From: Faecalibacterium sp. CAG:74
GTDB lineage: Bacteria > Bacillota > Clostridia > Christensenellales > Aristaeellaceae
Direction of reading: 5' to 3'
Assembly: GCA_000437595.1 (NCBI GenBank)
Contig: FR899865.1
Span: 19,928 to 52,466, forward strand
Length of the DNA stretch: 32,539 bases
The position numbers and the translations under genes were made by a program. The notes below the pieces were generated by a model. It was not told the DNA's origin and ran no database searches. It saw only the letters and a program-made list of their open reading frames with translations. Below, piece after piece: positions 22,282-31,600 of the stretch (the stretch's first letter is position 1; the number at the start of each line of letters is the position of its first letter).

Positions 22282-23649
22282 TTATTCCGCTGCCAGCTTC
22301 ATCAGCGCCGCGGCATAAATCTTCATCGCCTTGACCATCTGCGACACGCGGATGTACTCGTTCGCCTGATGCGCCAAGTCCTCATCCTCCGGGAATGCTG
22401 CGCCGTACGCAACGCCCTGCTTGAGCACCTTTGCGTACGTTCCGCCGCCAGTGGCGTGCGGCGCGGCGGGTTCGCCCGTCACCTCGGTGTAGGAGTCCAG
22501 CAGCGAGCGCACCAGCTTGCTGTCTGCCGGAACGTGATGCGGTTCCTTGATTTCCAGCGAATCGACATTAAAGCCGGGCAGGTGCGCGCGAATCGCGTTC
22601 GTCAGCGCGGACAAATCCGCCGCCACAGGGCAGCGCAGGTCGAGCGACGCCGTCACCTTGCCGTCCTTAACATGCAGGATGCCCATGTTGCACGTCAGCG
22701 CGCCGGAAATCTCGTCCGAGCACGCGCAGCCCAGCGACGCGCCGTCGTGCTCCATGCCGACCGCGTCCGCCAGCGTCTTCAGCGCGCCGGTCACTCCCAT
22801 CTCGCGCAGGAGTACCAACATCATGCCGATGGCGTTGCGGCGGCCTTCGGGGTACGCGCTGTGTCCGGGGATGCCCTCCGCCGTCACCCACACGCCATCC
22901 GCGGTCACCTCCGCCGTGTAGGGAAGCCCGGTCTTTTGGGCATAGGCCGCCACCTTGTCGGCAACCTCCTGACCGCCCGCGATAAGCGCCTTGGATTCGC
23001 CGGGGATGACGTTCACGCGCTCACCCGTCCACAGCTGCTTGACCTGCAGGCCGTCCTCCGCGAGTTTGCTCGTGAAGAAGCCGTGAATCATGCCCTTTTC
23101 GGTGTTGATGATAGGGAAGGAAGCGTCCGGGGAGAAGCCGACTTCCGGCATTTCCGTGTGCGCGCAGTAATACGCCATGTCTTCCCAGCCGGATTCCTCG
23201 TCACAGCCAAGAATCAGGCGGATGGACTTCTTCAGCGGAATGCCCGCTGCCTTGATGGCGTTCATCGCATACAGCGCCGCCAGCGCCGGCCCCTTGTCGT
23301 CGCTCGTGCCGCGCGCGAAAATCTGGTCGCCCACGCGCGTCGCGGTGAACGGCGGGGTCGCCCAGTTGTCGCCCGCCGGAACAACGTCGAGGTGTCCCAG
23401 CACGGCGATGGCTTCTTCCGATTCGCCCGGCAGGGTGATATCGCACGCATAGCCGTCGAAATCGCGGGTTTCATAGCCGAACGCCTTTGCGTCCGCCATG
23501 GCCACATCCAGCATCCGGCGCACATCCTTGCCAAACGGCGCATCGGGCGTGGCTTCGCCCTTCACCGACGGCACTTCCACCCAGCGGCACAGCTGAGCGG
23601 CATAGTCCTCCGCGTGCGCATCCAGATAAGCAAATACTTTTTCGTACAT
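22282..23649 (-). CDS. pepV: PepV-like dinuclear-zinc dipeptidase (peptidase M20A)
   Basis: This 455-residue enzyme belongs to the M20A family of PepV-like dipeptidases, which hydrolyse short peptides in the cytoplasm using two zinc ions. Metal and catalytic residues are in place: His86 in LGHLDVVP with Asp88, Asp118 in GTSDDKG, the Glu151-Glu152 pair in CDEESGWEDM, an Asp in FSPDASFP, and a late His in PHATGGGTYAK. A lid domain insertion follows the catalytic start, as is normal. Length matches the family (about 465). There is no signal peptide. The ATG at 23649 has AAGGAGG 9 bp upstream. It stands alone between terminators. The substrate range is family inference; a dapE/argE role is less likely given the length and motif spacing. 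Confidence 0.92.
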   Translation of the reverse strand: MYEKVFAYLDAHAEDYAAQLCRWVEVPSVKGEATPDAPFGKDVRRMLDVAMADAKAFGYETRDFDGYACDITLPGESEEAIAVLGHLDVVPAGDNWATPPFTATRVGDQIFARGTSDDKGPALAALYAMNAIKAAGIPLKKSIRLILGCDEESGWEDMAYYCAHTEMPEVGFSPDASFPIINTEKGMIHGFFTSKLAEDGLQVKQLWTGERVNVIPGESKALIAGGQEVADKVAAYAQKTGLPYTAEVTADGVWVTAEGIPGHSAYPEGRRNAIGMMLVLLREMGVTGALKTLADAVGMEHDGASLGCACSDEISGALTCNMGILHVKDGKVTASLDLRCPVAADLSALTNAIRAHLPGFNVDSLEIKEPHHVPADSKLVRSLLDSYTEVTGEPAAPHATGGGTYAKVLKQGVAYGAAFPEDEDLAHQANEYIRVSQMVKAMKIYAAALMKLAAE

Positions 23650-23745
23650 GGGAAAATTCCTCCTTATGCTGAAAATCATGGGGTCGAGAATGATATTTCG
23701 CGGTTGCAGGCGAAAATTCCTGCTTGATGGAAGATAAAAAAGTTA

Positions 23746-23775
23746 AGAAGGGCTAACCGTACGCTTAGCCCTTTC
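23746..23775. terminator. Terminator-like hairpin after the deacetylase-like gene
   Basis: GGGCTAA (23750-23756) pairs with TTAGCCC (23765-23771). T-rich tracts follow on both sides, interrupted by a few other bases. It lies just past the stop codon of the minus-strand gene at 23783. Confidence 0.6.
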
Positions 23776-23782
23776 TCTTCTT

Positions 23783-24822
23783 TTAGTCACCGTAGTCCGG
23801 GAGCGGGGGGAAATCCCGCCCAGACAGCTGCATCAATTCACCCACCGTCACCGGGCGCAATCCCTTCACATTGATCCAATTATCCAGCGCCTTATCCAGC
23901 ACCTCCGCCGTATGATACCCATTGATATGGAACTGCACCACGCACCCGCTCGTCACCCGGTCGCTCGTCACGCGGTACACCATCTGATACACCTTATCCT
24001 TATACGCGTCCGACCAGTCGCACGCGTCGATTGCAAAAAGGCAGTCCTCTACGCCTTCCGCGCGGGCAATGGCGGTGACGATGCTGTTCGTCGCGCCCAA
24101 ATGCGCACAGAACAACCGCGGCCGTACGCCGAAAGTCTCTTCGCACAGGTCGTTCAGCTCGCGGATGTTCTCCTGCACACGCGCGTAGGAGACTTCAGTC
24201 ATGTTGATGAGGTTGTTGCCGTGGCTGCCAAGCTCGTGGCCCGCATCAATGATGCGCTGGATGCGCTCCGGGTTGCGGCGCACGAAATCGCCCGTGACGT
24301 AGAATGTCCCCTTCACGCCGTATTTGTCCAGCGTGTTCAGCATGTCAGTCAGCTGCTTTTCTGATGCGCCGCTGCACACAATCATCACGCCGACAGCGGG
24401 TTCAGAGGGGGTCAAACGGGTGACGCGCGGCAGGCTGATGTCCGAGAACGCGGCGAAGGAATCCGTTTCGTTCACTTTCTCGCCGTCCGCCAGACAGACA
24501 GCTTGTTGCCGCCCAGCATGTCCTCCGTCACATAGACCGAGAAGGTCAGGTCGTAGCGCGGATTGCGCCAGAACGCACGCTCCAGCACTTCGCCGCGGTG
24601 ATTGCGCAGCTCCAGATACTTCTCCGGCACGGTTGCGCTGTTTTTGTTCTTGCACGATACGGTGATTTTGATTTCGCGGTCGAGATACCCGACGTAGAAT
24701 CCGCTCTTGAACGTGACAATCGGCGCAACGACGGGGGCCGTGTCCTCTTCGTTCTCCTCCGCGAACGCAGCGCCGCCCAGCAGCATCAGCACCATCAGCA
24801 GCAAACTTAGCAGTTTCTTCAT
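23783..24822 (-). pseudogene. Secreted polysaccharide-deacetylase-like protein, frameshifted, degenerate active site
   Basis: Two reading frames join into one protein. The first (24822 to 24472) gives a signal peptide (MKKLLSLLLMVLMLLGGAAF) and a beta-rich domain of about 90 residues ending in NKLSVW. The second resumes at DGEKVNETDSFAAF and continues with a NodB-type barrel (YGVKGTFYVTGDFVRRNPER, GHELGSHG, late GCVVQFHINGYH and VTVGELMQL) to 23783. The span of 1040 bp is one base short of a multiple of three, placing a one-base deletion near 24487-24496. Independently, the deacetylase metal site looks lost: the usual F-D-D-G is MIVCSGAS, the H-x3-H motif is HGNNL, and the R-P-P-Y-G loop is LFCAHLGAT. 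The intact form may have been a binding protein, not an enzyme. Sequencing error is possible. Confidence 0.75.
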
Positions 24823-24873
24823 TTTGTTACTCCTTTTTATCCAACTTTCGTCCGTGGAAACTATGTTTGCAAA

Positions 24874-25773
24874 TTAAACCTGCGGGCGCACAACCACCTG
24901 AGCGCCTTCCGGCACCAGCGTCGGTTCAACCACAAACCCCGCCGGGACGGACAAAATCCGCAAACTGTCCATGTCCTCCAGAATCCGCTGATTGAACTTC
25001 GTCACGCGGCAGCCTTCGATGAACGCGGGGATGATGAGCTCCGTATCCGAACCGATGTACTCAATGACCGAGTAGGTGCTGCCCTTCTCTGCCTGCCCCA
25101 GATACGAGCCGACGATGAGCGTATCGCCCTCTGTCATCAGCCCCAGCCCGACGCGCAGGTCACGCGCACGGGCGCTGAAGGGGGCGGGGAGGGTCAGCGC
25201 GTTCAGCCGGGAGCAGCCCGTCAGCGCGTCATGCCCGATTTCACGCACGGATGCGGGAATGGCGAGTGCCGTCAGGTGTGTGCAGCCGCGCAGGGCTTCG
25301 TGGTCGATGCGGGTCAGGGTGTCCGGGAGATTCAAGAATTCCAGCGACGTGCAGTTCATCAGCGCCTGCATGGGCAGGACGGTCAGTGTGTTCGGCAGGT
25401 GGACGCTATTCAGCGCGGTGCAGCCCGAAAGGACAGCGCCGCCGACGGTTGTCACTGAATCGGGGAACGCGATTTCGCGCAGCGCGGTGCAGGACGCGAA
25501 CGCGCGGTACTCGATGGTTTCCAGCCCGTCATTCAGCGTGATGCTTGTCAGCGCTGAGCAGCCCTCGAAGGCACTGCCGCCGATGTGGCGGAGCGTTTTA
25601 GGGAGCGTGACGGCGGTCAGGTCGGTGCGCATGATGAACGCGCACAGCCCGACGCTCACAACGGGGAGGCTGTCGAGCGTTTCCGGAAGGGTGATTTCGC
25701 CGCCTTGCCCGTAGTATTCCATGATTTCCGCGCCGGTGTCGATGGCGCGGTAGGTGTAGTCACCGCATTGCAT
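24874..25773 (-). CDS. BspA-type leucine-rich-repeat protein
   Basis: The 299-residue product is made almost entirely of BspA-type (LRR_5) repeats of about 23 residues, with the phrase LxxIxLPxTLxxIxxxAFxGC seen at least six times (for example LTAVTLPKTLRHIGGSAFEG, LREIAFPDSVTTVGGAVLSG, LEFLNLPDTLTRIDHEALRG). Such proteins are often surface adhesins, but this one has no signal peptide or cell-wall anchor, so it may be cytoplasmic. The ATG at 25773 is preferred because GAGGAAG lies 8 bp upstream; a TTG start at 25830 would run through a TATAAT sequence. The next gene downstream, the deacetylase-like gene, begins 51 bp later and may be cotranscribed. Function unknown. Confidence 0.82.
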   Translation of the reverse strand: MQCGDYTYRAIDTGAEIMEYYGQGGEITLPETLDSLPVVSVGLCAFIMRTDLTAVTLPKTLRHIGGSAFEGCSALTSITLNDGLETIEYRAFASCTALREIAFPDSVTTVGGAVLSGCTALNSVHLPNTLTVLPMQALMNCTSLEFLNLPDTLTRIDHEALRGCTHLTALAIPASVREIGHDALTGCSRLNALTLPAPFSARARDLRVGLGLMTEGDTLIVGSYLGQAEKGSTYSVIEYIGSDTELIIPAFIEGCRVTKFNQRILEDMDSLRILSVPAGFVVEPTLVPEGAQVVVRPQV

Positions 25774-25850
25774 GGTGTGTACTTCCTCATTATATAGTAG
25801 TATGGATTTTGAAGCTGATTTTTTCTCCAAAATGGGCTTTAGAGTAGCAG

Positions 25851-25918
25851 CCAGAGGGCGATGAAAACAGACGAAGTCTGCGGTCGCCCTCTGAACTCCT
25901 TCGCCTTCGCCCTCTGGA
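25851..25918. repeat. Hairpin repeat related to family C
   Basis: CCAGAGGGCGA (25851-25861) pairs with TCGCCCTCTG (about 25884-25893), and a further GCCCTCTGG follows (25908-25916). The copy at 16012-16390 contains a shorter analogue (CCAGAGGCG/CGCCTCTGG). No gene is visible in 25774-26301. Confidence 0.55.
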
Positions 25919-25932
25919 TGTTACTTGGATTT

Positions 25933-26096
25933 TATACTATTTCCAAATGAGAATGCGCCAAGATGCGCCGCGAATTTTTCGTTCTGGCTAACGGGAGTGA
26001 AATGCAGCGTAGCAGCGCTACGCTAAATGGAACGACCGGACGACAGAGTGGAAAAGGCGCAAGCAGATGGCGCGGGTGAATTTGGAAATAGTATTA
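25933..26096. repeat. Family-A repeat, copy 2 (164 bp)
   Basis: It runs from TATACTATTTCCAAATGAG to AATTTGGAAATAGTATTA and contains the palindrome GCGTAGCAGCGCTACGC. Reverse-complemented it lines up with the copy at 12095-12259 along its whole length with scattered substitutions, which suggests that the core, not only the ends, is preserved. Confidence 0.85.
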
Positions 26097-26117
26097 GCGG
26101 GAGTTTTTTAGTTAGTG

Positions 26118-26292
26118 CGCAGGGACGCTTCGCTGCCTGCGACCAAGGTGTCGGGCTTGACTTTTCCTTTGGAATGGTCACACGCCCAACAGTTGGGGCG
26201 TTGCCCCAAGCCCCACAAGGGACGCTGTCCCTTGACCCTGCAAGGGGGATCCCCCCTTGACCCTTTTTTTGCGCCCCGGCTTGAGCGCGTTT
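26118..26292. repeat. Family-C repeat, copy 2
   Basis: It matches 16217-16390 in the same orientation and contains two hairpins, GGGACGCTGTCCC and CAAGGGGG/CCCCCTTG (26241-26259), the latter followed by ACCCTTTTTTT. It ends 10 bp from the stop codon of the minus-strand gene at 26302. Confidence 0.78.
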
Positions 26293-26301
26293 CCTTTATG
26301 G

Positions 26302-27471
26302 TTAATTTTCGCGGCTGAGTGCCGCCAGAACCGCATTGCGCATCCGTCGAACCACCCGTGTCGTACCGGAATCAACCGTGTTCTGCATCGACAGAATCGT
26401 CATCTGCTGCCCGGGGAAGTTCGCGAAGTATGTTCCCAGCCAGCCATCCCAGCCATATTCGCCCGCGCAAGCCAATCCGGCGATGCGCCCCGGTTCAGCG
26501 CAAATGCGCATCAAGTGCCCGTAGCTGTACCCGTCCAGCGAATCCCACATATCGCGGCGAACAGCGTCTTTCAGCTGCGGCTGCGTCATGCAGGCGACTG
26601 TTGCGGGCGAGAGAATCCGCCGTCCCTCGTAAGTGCCGCCCGCCAGCAGCATATCGGCAAAGTGGCTGTAATCCTCCAGCGTCGAAACAAGCCCCGCGCC
26701 GCCGGATTCAAAGGTGGGTTCGCGGTCGTAAACACCGACGGCAAGGTGGGTGCTTGTCCACGGCACAAGCCCGTTTTCCGTGCGCTTGTAGGCGGTCACG
26801 AGGCGATTCCGCTTGCTTTCGGGAACGTAGAAGCCGGTGTCCACCATGTCCAGCGGCTCAAAGAACTCCTTGCGGAGGAACTCGCCGAAGCGCATTCCGC
26901 TGACGACCTCCACCACCGCGCCGAGGATGTCCGCGCAGGTGGAGTAGCGCCAGTGCGTGCCCGGCTGGAAGGACAGCGGCTGCTGCCCCAAGCGGTTGCA
27001 GAACTCCACCGTCGGCACGCCGCCGCCCGCGAGGATTTCCTGCGTTGCTTCGTCGAACACCTTTGCGGCATACTGCCCCGCCGGGTCGCTGTCGGGGTAG
27101 CAGACGCCCGCCGTCATGCCGAGCAGCTCCATCAGCCACGGCGCGCGGGTCGCGGGGCGAATCGTGCCCTGCTTATCGACGACGCGCGCATTTCGGAAGC
27201 CCGGCAGATAGCGGTCTACGCCGTCCATCAGGTCAATCTGCCCGCGCTCCGCAAGCAGCATCACGGCGGCGGCCGTAATCGGCTTGGACTGGCTGTACAG
27301 GCGGAAGATGCTGTCGCGGTGAATCAGCCGCCCCGACGCAACGTCGGACATGCCCGCCTGCGTATAGAGCATTTCCTCTCCGCAGCGCCGCACCAGTACG
27401 CTGATGCCCGCGCATTCCTGCGCTTCGACAGCGGAGGCGAGAATATCGGTGACTTGTTCGTGAAGGGTCAT
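26302..27471 (-). CDS. Serine beta-lactamase-fold hydrolase (class C / family VIII esterase-like)
   Basis: This 389-residue protein has the beta-lactamase/penicillin-binding fold used by class C beta-lactamases, D-aminopeptidases and family VIII esterases. The nucleophile motif S-x-x-K is SQSK (Ser60-Lys63) in IFRLYSQSKPITAAAVMLL, and the second catalytic Tyr is probably Tyr176 in GTHWRYSTCADILG. The C-terminal part has a GWDGWLGTYF segment in the place of the K-T-G strand. There is no signal peptide, which argues for an intracellular esterase or peptidase over an antibiotic-degrading enzyme. AAGGAGG lies 8 bp before the ATG. It begins 31 bp after the GH26 gene and is probably cotranscribed with it, which hints at a role in deacylating mannan-derived sugars (inference). 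Confidence 0.85.
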   Translation of the reverse strand: MTLHEQVTDILASAVEAQECAGISVLVRRCGEEMLYTQAGMSDVASGRLIHRDSIFRLYSQSKPITAAAVMLLAERGQIDLMDGVDRYLPGFRNARVVDKQGTIRPATRAPWLMELLGMTAGVCYPDSDPAGQYAAKVFDEATQEILAGGGVPTVEFCNRLGQQPLSFQPGTHWRYSTCADILGAVVEVVSGMRFGEFLRKEFFEPLDMVDTGFYVPESKRNRLVTAYKRTENGLVPWTSTHLAVGVYDREPTFESGGAGLVSTLEDYSHFADMLLAGGTYEGRRILSPATVACMTQPQLKDAVRRDMWDSLDGYSYGHLMRICAEPGRIAGLACAGEYGWDGWLGTYFANFPGQQMTILSMQNTVDSGTTRVVRRMRNAVLAALSREN

Positions 27472-27502
27472 GAGAATAACCTCCTTGCATGTTCTTCAGC
27501 AA

Positions 27503-28426
27503 TCATTCGTCGCTTTCGATAAAATCCGGCAGCTGATGCAGCGTCACAAAGCTGCTATCCCGGTAAATCGCCCGCAGCGACTCCGGCGTGTTCCCCTTGC
27601 TGCTGTCCGTCAGCCAGCTGGTGTGCCACACCATGAAGTACGCCCACGGGGCGTTTGCCGCGTCCATTTCCGCGCGGGTCGGAATCTGTCCGCACTCGTG
27701 GAACACAATCGGCATCCCTGTCGGGGCAAGCGCGGCACATCGCCGGTATAAATCCCCCTGCGCACCGCCCTTGTAGCTGTCGCCGCCGAGAATATCCACC
27801 ACGTCGTCCCCTGGATACCACGGGCGCAAATCCTCCGTCGCGTCGGAGAAGCCCAGCACCCAAATTAGATTCCGCAGACCGTGAACATGCGTGTAGCGGT
27901 CGTACATCAGCCGCCACAGGCGCACGAAATTCGCCGCGCCGCCGCGTCCCCACCAGAACCAGCCGCCGTCCATCTCGTGGAAAGGCCGCCAGAGAACGGG
28001 AACGCCGTCTGACTGCAAGCGCTTGAGGTAGGGGACAGCGTGGTCAAGCCCATCCAGCAGACGGCGGTTCGCTTCCGTGCCGTCCACAAAAGCGAAAGCC
28101 CAGTCCAGTTCGCTTTCGCGGCATTCGGGGTAACCGGAGAAGAAATCCGCGCCCGTGTGCCAGCAGATGGTGGGAATGCCGCCGCGCGCCCACCAGTCCT
28201 TTGCGCGCTGCGTCACGCCCAGATAGTCGTTATCCATGAAATCCAGCCCTCGAATGGCAGGCTGACGACCGGTGACATCGGTCAGATAGCTGATTTCATG
28301 CTCAGTCGAGCGGCACCATTGGCTTTCCATCTGCCCGGTCAGGCACTTGCCGGAAAGCGATTGCAGGTATTCATAGACGCGCCGAGCGGCGGGCAGCGGA
28401 TTTTCCGCGCAGAGGGGACGGAACAT
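27503..28426 (-). CDS. Glycoside hydrolase family 26 beta-mannanase-like enzyme
   Basis: GH26 enzymes are retaining beta-mannanases and related hydrolases. The 307-residue product contains the family acid/base Glu151 in WRPFHEMDGGWFWWG and the nucleophile Glu244 in IVFHECGQIPT, plus a GLDFMDND strand near residue 60 and VDILGGDSY. No signal peptide and no carbohydrate-binding module are present, so it is a single catalytic domain acting in the cytoplasm, probably on imported manno-oligosaccharides. The ATG at 28426 has AAAGGAGA just upstream; longer forms would run through the promoter at 28462-28490. It is the first gene of a likely two-gene operon with the serine hydrolase. Confidence 0.9.
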   Translation of the reverse strand: MFRPLCAENPLPAARRVYEYLQSLSGKCLTGQMESQWCRSTEHEISYLTDVTGRQPAIRGLDFMDNDYLGVTQRAKDWWARGGIPTICWHTGADFFSGYPECRESELDWAFAFVDGTEANRRLLDGLDHAVPYLKRLQSDGVPVLWRPFHEMDGGWFWWGRGGAANFVRLWRLMYDRYTHVHGLRNLIWVLGFSDATEDLRPWYPGDDVVDILGGDSYKGGAQGDLYRRCAALAPTGMPIVFHECGQIPTRAEMDAANAPWAYFMVWHTSWLTDSSKGNTPESLRAIYRDSSFVTLHQLPDFIESDE

Positions 28427-28461
28427 AATGCTTCTCCTTTGCTTTGCAGGAATCTGCTTGC

Positions 28462-28490
28462 AGTATAGCAGGAAAAGCCCGCCTTTGCAA
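28462..28490 (-). promoter_or_regulatory. Promoter of the GH26-hydrolase operon
   Basis: On the minus strand TTGCAA (28485-28490) and TATACT (28462-28467) are 17 bp apart, about 35 bp before the GH26 start codon. Confidence 0.75.
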
Positions 28491-28544
28491 CGGGTAGAAG
28501 GGAAAAAGGGAGGGGAAAAAGCATGGAAAATCAGGCGGCGGCAG

Positions 28545-28573
28545 TTGTCCAAGAAGAGGGTTTGTGCTATACT
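28545..28573 (+). promoter_or_regulatory. Promoter of smc
   Basis: TTGTCC (28545-28550) and TATACT (28568-28573) are 17 bp apart. The leader contains a small hairpin, ATGCCC/GGGCAT (28594-28615), just before the ribosome binding site. Confidence 0.7.
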
Positions 28574-28636
28574 TATTATGGGTGTTTATTGGAATGCCCA
28601 TGAACCAGCGGGCATCCCCGCTATGGGAGTTAATAA

Positions 28637-31600
28637 ATGAAGCTGAAAAAATTGGAGCTGTATGGCTTCAAATCCTTTGCCCAGCGGACGGAAATCGTCT
28701 TTGATGAGGGCATAACGGGCATCGTCGGGCCGAATGGGTCGGGCAAGAGCAACATCGGCGACGCGGTGCGCTGGGTGCTGGGCGAGCAGAGCGCGAAAAC
28801 CCTGCGCGGCGCGAGTATGTCCGACGTGATTTTCAACGGCACGCAGAAGCGCAAGCCGCTGTCGTACTGCGAAGTATCGCTGGTGTTTGACAACGATGAC
28901 CATGCGCTGGCGATGGAAGCTGCCGAGGTTATGGTCACGCGCCGCGTCTACCGCAATGGCGAATCCGAATATTACTTAAACCGCACCGCCTGCCGCTTGA
29001 AGGACGTGGTTGACCTCTTCCGCGATACGGGCATCGGCAAAGAGGGATACTCCATCATCGGACAGGGGCGCATTGACGAAATCCTCTCCCGCAAGAGCGA
29101 GGATCGCCGGCAGGTGTTCGAGGAAGCGGCGGGCATCGTTAAGTTCAAGGCGCGCAAGGAAGAAGCGGACAAGAAATTGCAGCGGACGCTGGAAAATCTG
29201 GAGCGCGTCGATGATATTCTGGATGAACTGACGAAGCGCCTGAAGCCGCTGGAAGAACAGAGCCGCAACGCCCGCGTGTATCTGGAGCTGTCCACCGAAT
29301 TGAAGGATTTGGACTTGAACCTCTTCCTGATTCGCTCTGACCGGGCGCGGGCGCGCTTGTCCGAACTGGAAAGCGAACTGCTGACCGTCCAGACGATTTT
29401 GGCGGACACGGAAAGCAACCTGACCGACAAGACCACCCGCCGCGACGAGACGCAGAACCGCATCGATCAGCTGGAGGAAGCCATCACGAAGGCGCGCACC
29501 GAACTGATGGAATGCGCCGAGCATGTGCACGAATCGCAGAAGAAAATCTCCGCCCTGCAAAGCCGCCGCGAGACGCGCAGCGAGAACCGCCAGCGCATCG
29601 TCCGCGAGCAGGAGGAAGCACAGGAGCGCCTGGCGGAAATCGAGAAGGATCATGCACGGATTCAGGCGGACGTGGAGAAGCAGCACAGCCTGATTGCCGA
29701 CGCGGAGCAAATCCTCCGGGCGACGCAGGAAGCCGCCGAAAAGGCGCAGGCGAAGGAAAAGGAAGCGGACGCCGCGCTGGAAGCGCAGAAAGCCGCTGTC
29801 ATTGACCAAATGAATCGCCTGTCCGATGTGCGCAACGACAAGACGCGCCTGAACACGATGCAGGCGCAGATGGAAACGCGCTTGACGGAGATTGAAGAAT
29901 CCGGAGGGGCACTGCAGGAGCAGGAAGCTGCCCTGCGGGAAGCCTTGACTGCCGTCGAAAAGCAGCTGGAAACAGAAAATCAGCATCAGCAGCAGTGTCA
30001 GGAGAAGCTGGCGCAGGCGCGGCAAGCGTCGGATGAGGCGGATGCCGCGTATGCCAATTTGCGCGCGGATGTCGAAAAGCAATCCGCCGATATGCAGGCC
30101 GCGGCAAGCCGTCATAACGTCCTGACCGAAATGACGCGCGACATGGAAGGCTACAACATGGCGGTTCGCCGCGCGATGACCTATGCCAAGCAGCGCGGCT
30201 TGAAGGGCGTCAAGGGCGTGCTGGCGCAGCTGATGACCGTTCCGCAGGCGTACGAAACCGCGATTGACATGGCGCTGGGCGCGGCGCAGCAGAACATCGT
30301 CACCGACACGGAAGAAACGGCAAAGGAGCTGATTAACTACCTGCGCCAGAATCGGCTGGGGCGCGCGACGTTCCTGCCGATGAGCGCCATCCGCGGCAAA
30401 ACGCTCTATGGCAATGAACGCAATGCGTTGAAGCTGCCGGGCTGCCTCGGCGTGGCGAGCGAACTGGTGCAGTGCGCGCCGGAATACCGCGGCATTGTGG
30501 AAAATCTGCTGGGGCGCACGGTGATTGCCGACAACCTCGACCACGGCATTCCGATTATGCGCGCGGGCAATCACGCGTTCCGCTTGGTGACGCTGGAGGG
30601 CGACGTGATGCACTCCGGCGGCTCGATGACGGGCGGTTCGGCGCAGTCGAAGGTGTCCAACCTGCTCAGCCGCGAGCGTGAACTGAAGGAATTGACCGCG
30701 AAGCTGCAAACCGGGCGCGCGGAACTGGACAAGTGCCGTCAGGAACTGACGCAGCGTCAGCAGACGGCGCAGGAGAAGCGGCAGAAGGTCAGCGATGCGG
30801 TGAATGCATTGCATCAGCAGGAGATTGCCGTCGCCCGCGAACAGGCGCGCCGCGAAAGCGTATCCGCCGACCTGAACACCCATTTGCAGCGGATGCAGGA
30901 GACTGAGCAGGCGCGCGTGCAGCTGCATCAGTCGCTGGAGGACATTCGCCAGCAGCTGGAGACCATTGAACATCAGCGCACGGGCGCGCAGGGCGACCAG
31001 AGCGCGATGGAGCAAAAGACCATTGAAATGCAGAATGCGCTGGTCAAGGCGCGCGCGGAAGCCAGCGCGGAAAACGACCGCCTGATGGTGCGCACGCTGC
31101 AATTGTCCGACCTGCGCCACGGCTTAAGCGACTTGGAGCGCGACGAAGCCCACGCGCAGCAGGATCAGGCGCAAATCCTCCGCGAACAGGAGCGCCGCGA
31201 ACAGCTGCTGCACGAGATGGACGAACTGGACGCCATTGACGAGAACGACATGAAGCGCGAGGAAGCCGAATCCGCCCGCCGCCAGAAGGAGCAGCTGCGG
31301 CAGGAGAGCGCCGCGCAGGCCATCGAGCAGCGACGTTCACAGGCGCAAAGTGACCTGCGCGACATCCTCAGCGACATGGAGAACCTGCACGAAGCCTACA
31401 ACCGTGACAGCGAGAAGCTGCACAAGACCGAGCTGGCAAAGGCGCGCATCGAGGGCGACCAGAAGAATCTGCAAAACCGCATCTGGGACACCTACAAACT
31501 GACCTACGCCGGGGCAGAGGAATTCCGCCGCACGCCCTTCGACGAGAAGGAAAGCGACCGCCGCGCCGCCGAGCTGCAAGGGCAGATTCGCGCGCTGGGG

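Noticed and set aside
25774..25830. TTG start at 25830 for the leucine-rich-repeat protein
   Set aside because: The extra 19 codons contain a TATAATGAGG stretch that looks like a promoter and ribosome binding site region, and ATG 25773 is well placed behind GAGGAAG.
28976..31120. A 714-codon open frame antisense to smc, and a 453-codon frame antisense to the HD-GYP gene (4807-6168)
   Set aside because: Both lie wholly within well-supported genes and have shadow-like composition.
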